The translations under genes were made by a program, and so were the position numbers. From assembly GCA_026214975.1 (NCBI GenBank), contig CM047809.1, positions 27,417,375 to 27,481,374 of the forward strand: a DNA stretch of 64,000 bases. The letters run 5' to 3'. Under the pieces are notes generated by a model that was given only the letters and a program-made list of their open reading frames with translations, made no database searches and was not told the DNA's origin. The first letter of the stretch is position 1; each line of letters begins with the position of its first letter. Shown piece after piece: positions 33,408 through 47,076 of this stretch. The DNA comes from Gentiana macrophylla (lineage: Eukaryota; Streptophyta; Magnoliopsida; Gentianales; Gentianaceae).

Positions 33408-35610
33408 TTGAGGACTAGACAGAGGCTGTTCATCTGGGATGAGCAGACTGACTCAACAGTTAATGTAGGGACATGGATTCCAGCCTCACATAAGGGATCT
33501 CTGGTAAATCTTTTGAAGGAGTTCAGGGATGTATTTGCATGGAAAACAGAAGACATGTCAGGATTATCTCCAGATCTAGCCGTACACAGGCTGAACATAC
33601 ACCCTAGCAGGAGACCTGTTCGGCAAAAGAAGAGGCACTTTGCCTCTGAGCGCATCTCGGCAATTGAGAAAGAGGTAACCAAGCTGTTGTAGGCCAACAT
33701 TATTAAAGAAGTCGTATATTCAGAATGGTTAGCAAACCCAGTACTGGTCAAAAAGCCAGATGGGAGTTGGAGGATGTGTGTTGACTTCACTGATCTCAAC
33801 AAAGCATGTCCTAAAGTCTGTTATGCCCTACCCAGGATTGATCGTCTAGTAGACTCAACAATGGGGTTTGAAGTGTTTGCATTTTTAGATGCTTATAAGG
33901 GATATCATCATATCACAATGAATCCCTAAGATACGGATAAGACTGCCTTCATAACAGAATTTGAGACGTACTTCTAGGTCACTATGCCCTTTGACCTGAA
34001 GAACGCTGGAGCAACATATCAGAGGGCTGTAAACAAGATCTTTGCCCAACAGATTGGGTGGTGTATGGAGGTGTACGTGGATGACCTTCTAATCAAGAGC
34101 AGGTCCCTTGATCAATACTTAATGGATGTTAGAGAGATATTTGAGGTGCTAAGGCGAACTCAAATAAAACTTAATCCCAAAAAATGTACGTTTGGGGTCA
34201 GATCGGGTGAATTCCTAGGATACATGATATCCAAAGATGGAATTAGATCCAATCCCGACAAGGTAGATGCTCTGAAGACAACGCAGCCGCCAAGGAACAT
34301 TAAAGATGTACAACGGCTAACCGGAAGAATGAAAGCATTGAACAGGTTTCTCTCCAGATCGGCACAGCGTACCTTACCTTTTTCCAAAATATTGAGAAAA
34401 TCAAGTCATTTTCAGTGGGACGAAGAAAGCCAGAAGGCCTTTGAAGAACTGAAGTTGTACTTGTTGGAAGTAGCACCCGAAAGACAATTTATGTAATTTT
34501 TTTATAATTAATAAATGACAGATTTATTCTCATCTTATTACTTGGTTCGCTTGTAAGTAATACACTGCTGAAAACCCCAAGTCGTATCATATGTAGCCAT
34601 ATAACTTAGTGTGTGTCACACATGAGGTTTAAGTTTATGGTGATACACTTGACCTGTTAGTCCGTGGATCAAAGTATGAGGTCTATTGATTAAATCACCA
34701 TTAATGCACCCAGAACACTTTATGGTGTGACCGTCATAATAAATTATTTTTCTTATTGGATAAATAGGAAATTTGTTTTCATATTGGATAAAGGTTTTAT
34801 TTTCCAAAATTGGATGAATCCAACGCCATTTTTGAAGGAATAAAAGAGAGAAATTTTGTTTTCTTGTCTTAGCCATTGGGAAGAAGAAAAACTAGGTTTT
34901 TCTTGAAGGCATATTCGAGGAGGTTCGAGTGCGGGATCGACGTCCTCCAGTCGTCGCTTGGAGATACAATTCGGAAGATCATGGCTTCTCTCCGGTTGGG
35001 TAAATCTACTAAATTTCTTGTAGATTATTAATTATTATGTGAATCATATCGTGGTAAAATCGAAAAACGAATTTTAATTCGTAGTTTTCGCTGTGCATGA
35101 TCGAGCGTCTCGATCGGTGCTGTGAATCAGATCTGACGATCCAATTATGGATCGAGATCCGATTCAATTCTGTATATCCAAAGAAGATTTGCTTGGCGAA
35201 GCGCTTACGCTAATGACTCCGGGAAGGAGAATCTTTATATGTATACTTGGCAGTATGTGAAGAAGCGTTGAGCGCTGTACTGGTCATAGAACAAGACAGA
35301 CAACATACACCGGTTTTCTTTGTGAGTAAAGCACTCCATTGACCAGAGGTTAGATATTCCAATGCGGAAAAGTTGGCATTGGCATTGGTACATGCCTCCA
35401 GGAAGTTAAGACCTTACTTCTAGGCACATCCAATCACGATAATCACTGATCAGCCTTTACGGCAAATCTTGGGACGACATGAAACCTCAGGTAGGTTGGA
35501 AAAGTGGGTCGTAGAATTGACAGAGTACGATATTGATTTTCGTCCTCGGATTGCCATCAAATCACAAGCATTAGCTGACTTCCTAGCTGAAGGGATAGAT
35601 GTTCGCCTAG
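33408..35610 (+). pseudogene. Gypsy reverse transcriptase and RNase H (G1), split by an LTR insertion
   Basis: The RT starts with the pre-finger segment FAWKTEDMSGL (about 33535) and continues through PDGSWRMCVDF and FDLKNAGATYQR to the catalytic VYVDDLLIKS (34070-34100), with both Asp residues present. Stops occur near 33690, 33927 and 33975. The frame reaches the end of the thumb/connection region (FEELKLYL, about 34461), where a copia-type LTR of about 725 bp is inserted. It resumes at about 35187 with EEALSAVLV and the RNase H motif ITDQPLRQILG (35450-35475). A stop also occurs at 35340. Confidence 0.85.
34462..35186 (+). repeat. Solo copia-type LTR nested in the G1 reverse transcriptase
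   Basis: It begins TGTTGGAAGTAGCACCCGAAAG and ends near CTGTATATCCA, matching both ends of the C4 LTR read on its own strand (61814-63474). It is shorter because much of the middle is missing. Gypsy coding is continuous across the insertion when this block is removed. Target duplications are degraded, so the right boundary is good to about 10 bp. No internal copia sequence is present, hence a solo LTR. Confidence 0.75.
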
Positions 35611-35639
35611 AAGACGATCAGCTCAAACAAGAAGAGAAC

Positions 35640-36035
35640 AAGTGGAAACTATATGTAGATGGTGCAACAAACAAAGACGAGGCAGGGGCATGTCTTCTGC
35701 TCGTCAGTCCAAAAGGGGAAGAGTTTCCCTATGCCTTATGATTTGGATTTCAGGCCACTAATAATGAAGCAAAGCATGAAGCCTTAATTACTAGGCTCAA
35801 ACTGGCGGGTAAATTAGGGGCAGATAATCTGCAAGTTTACAGCGACTCCCAGCTCGTCGTAAACCACATAAATGGAGAATATGAGGCTAAAGAGGAGCCC
35901 ATGAAGAAGTATTTATTAGTGGATCGTTCTCTACTGGAAATGTTTCAGCAGGTCCAGGTCGATCGGATATCCCAAACAGAGAATAGAAAAGCGGACGCCT
36001 TATCAAAACTGGCGTCAAACTTCGTGTCAGGCAGG
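35640..36035 (+). pseudogene. Second, archaeal-type RNase H domain (G1)
   Basis: After the RT-linked RNase H a second RNase H fold follows: LYVDGATNKDEAGACLLL (first catalytic Asp), NNEAKHEAL (Glu), VYSDSQLVVNHI (Asp) and NRKADALSKLA (last Asp). All four acidic residues are present. A dual RNase H is characteristic of Tat and Ogre gypsy elements. One in-frame TGA interrupts it at about 35739. Confidence 0.85.
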
Positions 36036-36060
36036 AAAGTATTGGTAGAACTGCTCAAAG

Positions 36061-37345
36061 AAAGGAGCTACGATCAGCAGATCGTCCAGCCGATCAGGCA
36101 AGACAGTACTTGGATGGATCCCATTGTGTCCTACCTTAGAGATAAAATCTTGCCTCAAGACAAAGTTCAGGCTAGAAAGATGAAACTCTTATCAACAATA
36201 TACTCCCTGTTCGAGAACGTTCTCTATCGCAGGTCGTACATTGCACCATGGCTTAGATGCACAACAATTGAAGAAGGAAATTACCTTCTCGGAGAGATAC
36301 ACTTAGGAATTTGCGCAAATCATCCCGGAGCTCAGACACTAGCAAGAAAGTGCAGGCTGTTCGGCTATTATTGGCCTACAATGCTACAAGATACCAAAGA
36401 TTTGGTGGAGAAATGCAAGTCGTGCCAGGTGCATGATAATCTGTCACATAAGCCATCTCAAGATATGGTTCCTGTGGTTTCCCCTTGGCCTTTCGATCAG
36501 TGAAGGGTAGATCTAATGGGACCAATTCCACGAGCTCCCGGTAATATCCAATTTTTAATAGTAGCAGTGGACTATTTCACAGTGGGCTGAAGCCGAACCA
36601 CTGACTACCATAACTGGGAAGCAAATATAGAAATTTCTATGGAAGAACATAGTGTGCAGATATGGAATCTCAAAGACTTTAATATTAGACAATGGAACTC
36701 AGTTTGAAGATAAAATTGTTAAGGAATGGTGTGCTGAACTGCACATAACTCAACACTTCACTTCTGTTGGTCATCCCCAAGTTAATGGACAAGTCGAACA
36801 GACCAACAAGCAGATCAAAACATGGTTGAAGAAATTCCTGGAAGAAGAAAGAGAAAGCTGGGCCGAGCACTTACCCAATATCTTATGGGCATATAGAACA
36901 ACGCCAAACTCGGCCACTGGAGAAACTCCGTTCATCTTAACATATGGGTGCGAGGCAGTAATTCAGGCTGAGATCGGCCTGCCATCGCCATGAAAAGTGC
37001 TTTACTCTGAAGAACAGCAGTTAACTGAGCTCAGTCATTCAAAAGATGACCTGGAAGAAACTCGGAATGTGGCCTTCATTAGAATTGCCAAGTATAAACA
37101 ACGTATATCTCAGTACTACAACTCCCGGGTTAAACACTCATATTTTAAAGAAGGAGATTTAGTACTCAGAAAGAATGAGGTCAGCCGACCAGGACCTCAA
37201 GGAAAACTTGATCCGAACTGGGAAGGCCCCTACAAAGTCAAAGTACATGAAAAATGAGCATATCAGCTGGCTGATGCAACTGGCAGGACTATACCACGCA
37301 GCTGGAATGCCGCTAACCTAAGGAAATTCTATGTCTATGAAAGGT
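36061..37345 (+). pseudogene. Gypsy integrase (G1)
   Basis: The zinc-binding N-terminus (HLGICANHPG... CKSCQVH) lies at about 36298-36435. The core has VDLMGPIP (first Asp, 36508), ILDNGTQFED (second Asp, about 36685) and NGQVEQTNKQIK (Glu, about 36785-36820). The C-terminal part reads EGDLVLRKNEV...KLDPNWEGPYKV and ends near RSWNAANLRKFYV (37340). Stops occur at about 36502, 36630, 36991 and 37255. All catalytic acids are present but the frame is broken. Confidence 0.85.
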
Positions 37346-37474
37346 TCCAGACTTTATTAATGCATTATTTATGTCTTAAATTTTATGTCCCAATAAGATG
37401 TAATTAAACATCAGTTATTATAATAAATCTTTATTTTGCATATGTGCATTGTTCATTTTATATGATTGATTAAA

Positions 37475-38085
37475 GTTTGCAAAGGACAAACTCGATAAGT
37501 CTGCAAGACAGACAATACGAACTGAGCTGCAAAGCTGACTCAAAAGTTGGTAAAAACCAAAAACTTTATAAGTCTGCAGGACAGACGATCAGAACTGAGC
37601 TATATGTCAGACTCAGAAAAGTTTGCGAAGGACCTTCATAAGTCTGCAGGACAGACGATCAGAACTGAACTACAGGTCAGACTCAAAAAAGTTTGCAAAG
37701 GACAAACTTCATAAGTCTGCTGGACAGACGATCAGAACTGAGCTGCAGGTCAGACTCAGAAAAGTTTGCAAAGGACAAAATTTGTAAATATGCAGGACAG
37801 ACGATCAGAACTGAGTTGTAGGTCAAACTCAGAAGTTGATGAAAACCAAAACTTAACAAAGTCTGCAGAGCAGACGATCAGAACTGATTTACGCTCAGAA
37901 CTGTTGAATAGTATAAACTCAAAAAGTTTGTAATAGTCAAACTTTCTAGGTCTGCAGGACAGACGATCAGAACTGAGCTGCAGGTCAGACTCAGAAAGCT
38001 TGCAAAGGACAAACTTCATAAGTCTGCGGGACAGACGATCAGAACTGAGTTGTAGGTCAGACTCATAAAAGTTTGCAATGCTTGA
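37475..38085 (+). repeat. Tandem array of about eight 73-bp units downstream of pol in G1
   Basis: The motif (A)GTCTGC(A)GGACAGACGATCAG recurs at 37498, 37571, 37641, 37714, 37786, 37860, 37948 and 38021. The spacing is 70-74 bp, with one interval of 88. Each unit also carries AAGTTTGCAAAGGACAAAC. The array lies between integrase and antisense ORF, the position where Tat/Ogre elements are known to carry tandem repeats. Confidence 0.9.
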
Positions 38086-38319
38086 AAATGATGTACTTCC
38101 GGGGGCAAAAGGGCCCTAAAATAGGCTTGATTGAAAAGCAAAAGCTAAAACAAAAGCCGAAAAGAAATGAAGAACAAAAGGCTAAAATCTAAAATAAGAG
38201 ATTACAGAACAGATGCCTAAAAGGCATACATTGTCAAACAAAAGGCAATAAAAAAGTTTGAGAATATTACATATTTTCAAATTTTTCAAAAGAAAAAAAA
38301 ATCACAAGACTAAGAATCG

Positions 38320-39700
38320 GCAGAAGGATCTTGCCGAGAAGGCTGACTGGGAGAAGCACCAGAAGGTTGAGCTGAAGAGGCACTGGCTTTGATGAGCAGC
38401 AGGTCTGCGGGCATACTTAACAGCCAGATCTTCACCGGCTTGGAACTCCCTAAGTCTAGCCTAATAGACTAGGTTGCCTCCAGGATTTTGAAGTCCCCAA
38501 TGGGGAAGATTCTCAATGACCAGCTCAGGACACTGTTCCTTGGCCTTATCCACGCCCATAGTGTACCTATGATTTAAGATGGGGCCAAGTAAAACTCTTA
38601 AGGCCCCGGTACAGCAAGCCGAGTTCTTGAACTCATGAATAGGTTGACCGCTTGCGCAGGCATCATAGCCTTGAGCTCATCATTCTTAGTACAGAGACGG
38701 GCCATTGCGGTCTCTAACTCCGAGACCTGCTTAACATCGTCAGCAGTGGCCTTTCGAAGGTCAGCGGCGTGCTGATCCCTTATCTGTTGCAGTTCGGACT
38801 ACTAAGCCAGGAGTTGGGCATTCAGATCAGCGATCTGCACGTCTTTGGACAGAGATTCGTCCTTATGTTTTTGACGGCAAGCCGAGAGGTCAGCAATCCA
38901 TTTCTCCAAAGAACTCTTCTGGTAAGAGAAGCTATCCAGCCTTTTTAGAACTCTTTCCCAGTCTTGACAACCTGAAAAAGCATTACAGGGGTCACTATGA
39001 TTAGAATGTTATTATGAAAAGAAGAAACAAAGACAAAGGCAAGAATAAACTTACCATAGTGGCCAGATCCTTGTCTGGCAGTTCAGACATATAGTCAACA
39101 TGGGGAATAGAACCCCCCCTCAGAAATGTCCTGATCACTTCGATCAGGCATGTTCCTTATCCGTCCGGATTGAGAGCGCACTTGAAGTTGTCCATCTACC
39201 ATAATAAGCTCGGGACCATCTAGCACGATCAGGTCTCTTCCTGTTGGTCTGTACGCTGCGTAAGAGCAGTCAGTTCATTATGCTGAAGACCTTCCTCAGT
39301 ATGATGATCCTCAGGATTTATGCCATGTTTCACAAGGGGAACCTCCAGATGACCATCAACCCCAACAGTGTCTGGGTTTACAACATGTTCATTGCGCTCA
39401 GCCACAACCTCTTCCTCACCAGCTTCATTAAGGATGTCAGCAAAATCGGCCACTGAAAAGTAAGGAAACCGGGTTAGAAAGTACAGACAAAAGTTTATGG
39501 TTTATAAGTAAAAGATATAAAGGGAAAAGGCCCTGCAATTATTATATTCCACTTGGGTAAGCCTCAGGTAAGGCTCAGGCCCAGAGTCAGCCAGACGAGC
39601 TGCCTCGATCAGTTCAGAGGACCACTCCTCGTGGTCCAGAGAGACACCCAATCTGGCAATGTCCTCCAACAGTCGCTCGTTGACTCTAGTGGGGCATACA
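38320..39700 (-). pseudogene. Antisense ORF of G1, C-terminal part (coiled coil)
   Basis: Read on the minus strand, this stretch has protein-like frames opposite to the element. One acidic segment (ADFADILNEAGEEE..., 39229-39453) is followed by a charged heptad-rich stretch at about 38690-38965 (EKWIADLSACRQKHKDE, LQQIRDQHAADLRKA), suggesting a coiled coil. A consensus-like intron (GTAAGT at 39054, AG at 38972, 83 bp) lies between them, although frame phase is not conserved across it. The N-terminal part continues beyond the nested copia element at 48962-49690. Several stops are present. The function is unknown. Confidence 0.6.
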
Positions 39701-41772
39701 TGTTAGGAAAAAATCTACGCGGGAACGCAACGGAATTCAAAAATTTATTTCCTTTTAACCAGGATCGACTTCGTTTAAGCAACGAGCATAAAAGAAGTAG
39801 ACAAGAGAATACCTTGGTTGATCCTTTTGGATCGACGCTTTGTCTACGGTTGTAGTTTCTGCACGAAGCTGCCCAAGTGTTCGGCCTCTACCGGTGATCC
39901 ACATGAACAGCCCGCCGGAATCCACCATCGGATTGCTACCGGAAAAAGTCTGCTGCTAGGCCGCCTTTTTCTTCCTCCCAAAATTCTCTCTTAAGAAGCT
40001 CTCTTTTTATCTCACTAAAATATTGCAAGAATATTGTGTCTGTAAAAGAGTTGGCACAAATCCCCTTTTATAGGGAGTGGGCCGTCATATTCTATTCCAA
40101 TTTGATTGGGAAAAACTTCATAATGAATAGAGGAGAAAGAAAACCAATTTCCAAAACAATATGGAAAATAGATATTCTAGATTTATCTCATTAATATTCA
40201 ATATCTTATATTGAATATTTTCCAAGATATATATTGACAATATCTTATATTGAATATATCTTTATTATATTACCATAAATAAATTTACACATGTGTATAT
40301 AACACACATATATATTACACATATAAATATATATATATTAATATCCAAATAATAATACATAATATAATAATGTGATCAATCAACTTCCAAATTATAAATC
40401 ACATATATATATTAATATTTAATTTTTTTTTTTTAATAATATTTTTTTAATAATATAATAATGACTTCTTATTTTTATGATCAATCAACTATAATTACAT
40501 GTATACATGAGGTAAATATACAAATATATGTGTGATACGGGAAAAAATTGATAAATTTCACTTGTCAAAAAATCACATATATACATGTATGCGCACCATA
40601 GACATATGTAAATATATATATTTAATTTAATTAATCAAGATAATTAATATCTTGTATTATATTTATTCATAATAAATAAATACCACCATATTAATTTATC
40701 ACTATAACACTTTATAGTCGAGATAAAACTTTTCTTATTTGGTTATCACTATAACTGCATTATAATCCGGCTAGATGTTCTTATGTATGTGACCCGATAT
40801 GCTTCCGAATATGTCGGCCGTCGGCACAAAGTGCAGTTACGAAAATGCCCTTCATACCTAACGATCACGGGATAGCGTCTAGCAACACACCATGACCCCC
40901 AATAATCGGAAGAGTCAAATGCAATGACTATTACCTTTCATGTGAAACGGTTACCGTGTAAATAGAATCCTATTGCTGTAATAATATCAATACGGTCGTA
41001 CGTCGAGTGTCAACACATTAACGACCGTATCTTATAATCTGGATATCATGCTCTCTCGAAGTAACTAATTTACTTCAACTTTGCAAAGATTCACGAGAGT
41101 AAGACATTCCTTATAAGAAGGCCCTTTCGGAAATTTACTTCTATTCATAAGATACGCGATTTACGGACGAGCGACATGAATCCTACGCATTTTTCAGTAT
41201 CACACCCAATCACTACTGCATGATTGCCTCGTGGCTAGGGGAAACCTCAATAGTGTCAAAGTATGACAATTCACACCGTGATGTCATGAAGACTCCGGTC
41301 TTAGGATAATTACACAACCGCCACATAGTGCGACACTTAATAAAGTAAGTGGGCCAGTCTAACGTACGCATTCTCTAATACATGTCCACGTACAGTCCAA
41401 GTGTCTCTACACTTTGATAGACGAGATCTATCCCTACCTTCAATAAGATAGAAGACATCTAATACGTTCTAGTCTAATCGTATTATCAATGTCCCGTTTG
41501 ACAGTACATACGAATAGAGACATATAAGTATCAAACCTTTTAAAGTGAGTCGAGATCTCATCAACCATAATCACTATCATGGTTTCTCTTTCACAGTTTG
41601 ACACTAAGGACGTTATCAGATATACAATCACAAATTGGTTCATATAAATGAATAAAATATATAATAACATTAAAGCCATTTATCATATGTATAAACATAA
41701 AGAAATAGTAGAAATTATCCGACCCGGTCGGATTTGGTCCAACCCAATTGGGTTTAGGACACTATTTCAACA
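39701..41772 (-). repeat. 3' LTR of C2 (2072 bp)
   Basis: It matches 47077-48961 along its length. It is longer by about 187 bp, mainly because of an AT-rich segment around 40390-40570 that is absent from the other LTR. On the minus strand CCCTATAAAAGGGG (40063-40076) is the TATA box. Confidence 0.92.
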
Positions 41773-41785
41773 ATCTCCCACTTGG

Positions 41786-44700
41786 CCTAAACCCAATCAC
41801 TCGTACACACACGACCAAGTTGAAACACAAGAATCTCATGCAATACTCGCAACCAACCCTAAGTGTGAACGGATCACTATCCATGGGGACTCATACTATC
41901 TTCATATCATGCTTCAAACGACCAAGTCAAAAGGAACCGCCTCAACACACACATGAATCTCTGACGAGACCTTGGTCCTTGCTTCAAGCAATGAATCCAC
42001 CACTATATCAGCTATATAGTAAAGGTGGAAGAACCGTGCAAGGTTCAGGAATGAACATTTTAGATCCATGTACTGCTCCCGCTGCGCCTCCAAGGCACTA
42101 CTGTGTTTTGGCCCAATCGTAGAACCTCCAGTGATTTCTAGCTAAGAACATTTCCAGCTCACTGTATCACTTGATTAAAGTGACTGCAAACCCAGTCTGT
42201 AGCTCCAACTATCTTTATAAGACCTAGGGTATACATCTGTATATCAACATTTATTCGATTCCAAGTTTCAATAAACTAAGAATCCATCATTAACACTTTT
42301 AAGGATATTCTGGACATATACCAGAATCACTTTCATAATTTACTCATGTCGTTTCATGAAGTATGAACATCTGGTTTAACTCACAAAACTTACGATGGAT
42401 CCTATTGCACCAGCAAAAAGAATATTCCATAAGTATTATCTTTCACCTTATCCTCAGGACTGACGTCTTGCCAAAGATAGATCCCGAAAATGCCGGCTAG
42501 CAGTATCTTCTGCTATAATCTATGCTAAACTCTATTAGCATCTCATCTATAAGGGTGAATTGTAAATTAAGCAGCATCTGAATCTATCACTATAGATTCT
42601 TATATCTAAAATAAGAACTGCAATCTTCAAGAGCTTTCGAAAAGTCCTTGAATTACTAAACATTAATTGACTGTGACATGGGGTGTTGATTCCGAGAAGG
42701 ATATCCAATACCTTGCTCGAAAACTATGACACTCCCACTAACCCTTCTGCACATAAGGCATATCTTTCCTTCTGATGAAATCAAACTCCTTTTGATCTAT
42801 CAAAACAAAGAACTTATACAGAGGAACTTGTTTGAGTCCATAAATGGATCTCGCAAGCTTATGTCATGTTATCATCTATGAACATCAAGCCATTGCCCAT
42901 CATTTTCAACACTATCATATAGCCATGATACGTAGCTATAATAAGCACTATCTGAATAGACTTAAGCATAGCTGGTAGCATAAAGGTAATTACAAGGTTT
43001 ACACCCTATAGCCTTCCGCCACCAGCTTAGCCTTATGGTAACCGTATTACTATCCATGTTGGTCTTTCATAAAGACCCGCTACACCTTTCAGAGACACTC
43101 CCTTTAGGAAGGACATACTAGGTTCGTAACCCAGTTGTGACACATGGAATATGCTTCAGATACTATGGCTCCAAGCATATCTCTGAATCTTGCCTTTCAA
43201 GCATTCCTACATAAGTCGTGAGATCTTCATTCTTTAAGATGAACATACCAGCAGCCCTTTCAGGTGTGCGGTCACCTGGGTACTTGTGTGCACTGAGTAG
43301 TATCTTACACCTCATCGCTATGTGGCTCCTGCTCATGTTCCAATGGTTGAATATCTCCGTTCTCAAACTACTTTTGAGATTTCATTTACTCCCATTATCT
43401 CTTTTTGAAGAGACACTTCCTCTAGAAGACAGCATGTTTGAAGACCAACGGTTTTGCTCTGCGGGTAAGTAAATAATATCAGCGTACTTGCTAAGATATG
43501 CCACAAAGTTGCATATGTCATACTAGGCTCCAAGCCTTTCAGACATTGCCTGCTTTCTAGAAGCATGACAACCCTACATCATCGGTTAAGATGGATTTCA
43601 TGTTATCGTCTTCCATATCTGATATGGAATTTATCCAACCTATATTCTTTGGAACTCGGTTAATTATATGTATTGAATAAGGGCACTATCCTGAAACGGG
43701 TAAGGGATACTTTGCATGGCTTACTTCACACCTTTATCGAATAAAGTGTTGTTTCTATTTTAGAAACACGATCTGATCGCATGTCCCAAAATGGTATCCG
43801 TCAAGGGAGAATCTGATTCCTTTTCAGACAACTTCTGAAACACCCTTCATCAATCTCATATTCGTACAAGCTTGAACTTTTCGGGCTTTCCGAATTATGC
43901 ACTTCACTGAGTACACTTGACTATTTGTAAAAATAGTCATAGAGATTAATAAACAGTTATTTGTGGCATTAATTGTCATGAGCTAGCTAACATCGGTATG
44001 TTTAGGCTTTAGACAACTTTCTAGATTTTATAACCTTTTCATAAAAGGGTATTTTAGTCATCTTTAGATAAGATACGTATTACCCACATGATTCATAATC
44101 ACATGGTTCAAACATCATCAGAATGAAATCTGACCACACGATTCCCCTCCGTAGAGACTATGTCTAGAACGACCACAAATATCAAAGATAACAGCCATTC
44201 AAACATTTGGTTGAGATACCTATATCGACTATATAGTGACTTCAATCTAGTATGTTAGATCCAGTGACTGTTCAGCCTTATCGGAATAACATTTATTCCT
44301 TATAATTGAAGATGTCTACTAAATCCTAACAAATAACTGAACTCTTGTTCTTCATAAGAACCGGAACACAACAATATTTATTTAGTACATTTATCAGTCT
44401 ACTAGATTCAGAATACAATACCGAAAATGTTGCAACGTTTGCTTCACCTTTCGTATCTTAGTGTACTCCGTATTTAATCCTTCTAATTCAATCGTACTCG
44501 TAAGATATCATATATCTAAGAGTTGACTTGAACTTAGATAGATTCATCTCAACACATTTCCCTACAATAGAGACTTCGATAAGATCTCTTATTTTAAGCA
44601 CATGCCCTAACTTTTCTTTTTAATCCCTTAAGCACTTGTAAGTATTTCTTACTTCACTCTTCGTAAGATTTAAGAAAAATCACAAGATCTATGTCCTTAA

Positions 44701-47063
44701 TCTTCTTTCATAAAGAAAATCCAAAGTCTATTAAATGGTTTATTAACCTTTTGAATCATATTCAAAACATGAACCATTTTAAACAACCTTCAAGCAATGA
44801 TTAAATAATTAAGTCGATATTTAAATCTTACAATTTTGTAAACAACCTTTCCAAAATTCGACGTGGTCATTTTTATCCAATGTTTGAATTAATTGTCATT
44901 GTATGACAGAATGATCATATTGGATCGTATCCAATATATGATTAATTCATTGAAACTTATATCAAGTGATTTAATCACATCATGAGCTTCCGTTTTCATT
45001 AATATTTAAAGTCTGGGAGCAATCCATCAAATATGTAGTCTCCTTGTCTCTAACTACTATAACGGTGTTGTTCGTGTCATTGCTTATTTTAAAGGATTAA
45101 AATTACTTAACCATTCTTGAGAACGTTTCTCAAAAGGTAACAGTCATAATTTGATTTTACTAATCGAGAATTATAAACATAAATATAAAAGTTTGCTAAA
45201 ACTATAACATAAAATAAAGATAAAAAAGTGTTGTTGTTTATACATGCAAAATCAAAAATGGTCTTTTGATTTATGATTTTTCCCCACTAGTCAACTACTC
45301 CCAATTGACTTTCAAAAAAATTCAAATATTCTTTAGTAGCCAAGATCCCATCTAGTTACCCGGATTCCCGACGAGGGCCGATCAACCGGAATAATTTGAA
45401 AGGCAGGCAACACTTTACCAATCACATCTCTATGTGACTCTTGGTGGTTGACTAGTCAACTGTTTGACACTACACATCTCTATGTGGTAGCCAACCCCTT
45501 GTCTCTAAAATAAGACAGTCATAACTTAATATTTGCGAGATCTTATACGATCATATCTCAATAACGACGATATATCCAAGGTAGGTCAACTCCCGACGAG
45601 GGCCGATCTGTTGGATCCGAACAAGTGCTCTTCACCGTCACTATAATATTGGGAGACAATATTTCGACTTGATTTTTGTTGTGGAAGTATTTATGTAAAT
45701 TAATTCACTTAATTAATTTTAATTTCGGTCTCATCAAATATATCTATCTCTATAGACATACATCCTACACATTTATCTAGATCGTGCTTATCCATGCATC
45801 TATCGTATCGTATAAAATAAATACAAGCACAAAATAAATAAATGCGTAAAGTAACCGGCATGATCATGGATTTTTCCTAAATGCGGTTTCGAATACAAAC
45901 TGACGAAACCGAGGGTCACAATCTAAAGGTAGCTGCAAATATGATTTTTAATGCTCCAATCTCCAATGAGATCTTTATTTTTCGTCTTTCTTTGGTCACC
46001 ATCCTCCGCTCCATTCTTGTTACAAAAATTTTATCTAATAAAATAAATACACCTGCCGCACATGGGGGAGCTAACGGGAATGGGATAATGCAGAAAATAA
46101 ACTAGGTCACGTTCTTCATAACGGCCTAGGAAAAATTTAAATCTAAGAAAAATAAATCATTCACATCTATCATATTGGTCGAGTCCATGATCAATCGGGG
46201 TCCATATAATCATATTATATCTACACAAAATCTAATCAATACAATAACATCTTATGAAAAAGATAAAATTAGAAAACTAACAACTTGCGTCTTAATTAAT
46301 CGATCAACGTTTAATCTATTAAATAATTTTATCTAATCAATTAACTAAATTAACATTTAATTAATTAATTAATTATAATCGAAATAAAATTAACGGTTAA
46401 TTATAAACGATTTCAATTTAAATTTTAATCAATTAGAACTATTCCACAAATAAATCAAAATTAAAATTAAGTCTTTTTTGTTTCTTTCTTTTTGATTCCA
46501 AATCAAATGGGATGTCTTTGGTTTCCTGAACCAAAAAGCACCAGCCCTGGCCCTTTCCAAAATTAAAATTTTGAAAAAGGGGCCAGGCCTAGACATTTTC
46601 CAAAATCAAATATTTTGAAAAGGGCCTAGGCCTATTCCAAACAAAATTTGGAATGACCTAGATTATTTAAAGGCAAATCATATTTGCCAAATAATGCCAT
46701 GTGGCATCTTGATGGTCCAAACTATTTGAACCATTAGTTAGCCACATGACATCAACTAAACAAAGAGATATCAATCACAACTATGAACCATATTCAAAAC
46801 ACAAAATACACAAAACAAAAACGCGGACCACCGCATCATACAGCAGACGGCAGCTCGGAGGCCGCCGCCGCCGCCGGCGGTCACACGGTGGTGGTGCCGC
46901 CGCCGATCGGCCGAGCACCACCAAGGCCGAACCCCTCTCTTTTTTTCTTTATCTTTTCGTGTATCCTTTTGCGAATCAAAAATCTTTTATCTTTTAATTA
47001 CGTGATTTAAACGATAAAATTAACTACGCAAATTAACATGCTTATTGCTTAAGTTAGAAGCAT
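41786..47063 (-). pseudogene. Eroded copia interior of C2
   Basis: Traces of copia polymerase are readable on the minus strand. AKLVAEGYR lies near 43020-43045 and KLARSIYGLKQVP at about 42822-42861. Both are hallmark reverse-transcriptase segments, in the expected order. No long open frame remains. The region from about 44000 to 47060 is AT-rich, shows no recognisable gag, and contains a GC-rich GCCGCCGCC stretch near 46860-46910. Stops and indels are everywhere, so C2 depended on other elements or is old. Confidence 0.7.
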
Positions 47064-47076
47064 GCTCCGATACCAC

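Noticed and set aside
37475..38085. CRISPR-like array
   Set aside because: Units are contiguous 73-bp tandem repeats without unique spacers, in a plant retrotransposon 3' region.
46855..46915. CpG island/gene promoter from the GCCGCCGCC stretch
   Set aside because: It lies within the interior of copia element C2, close to the 5' LTR; no gene follows.
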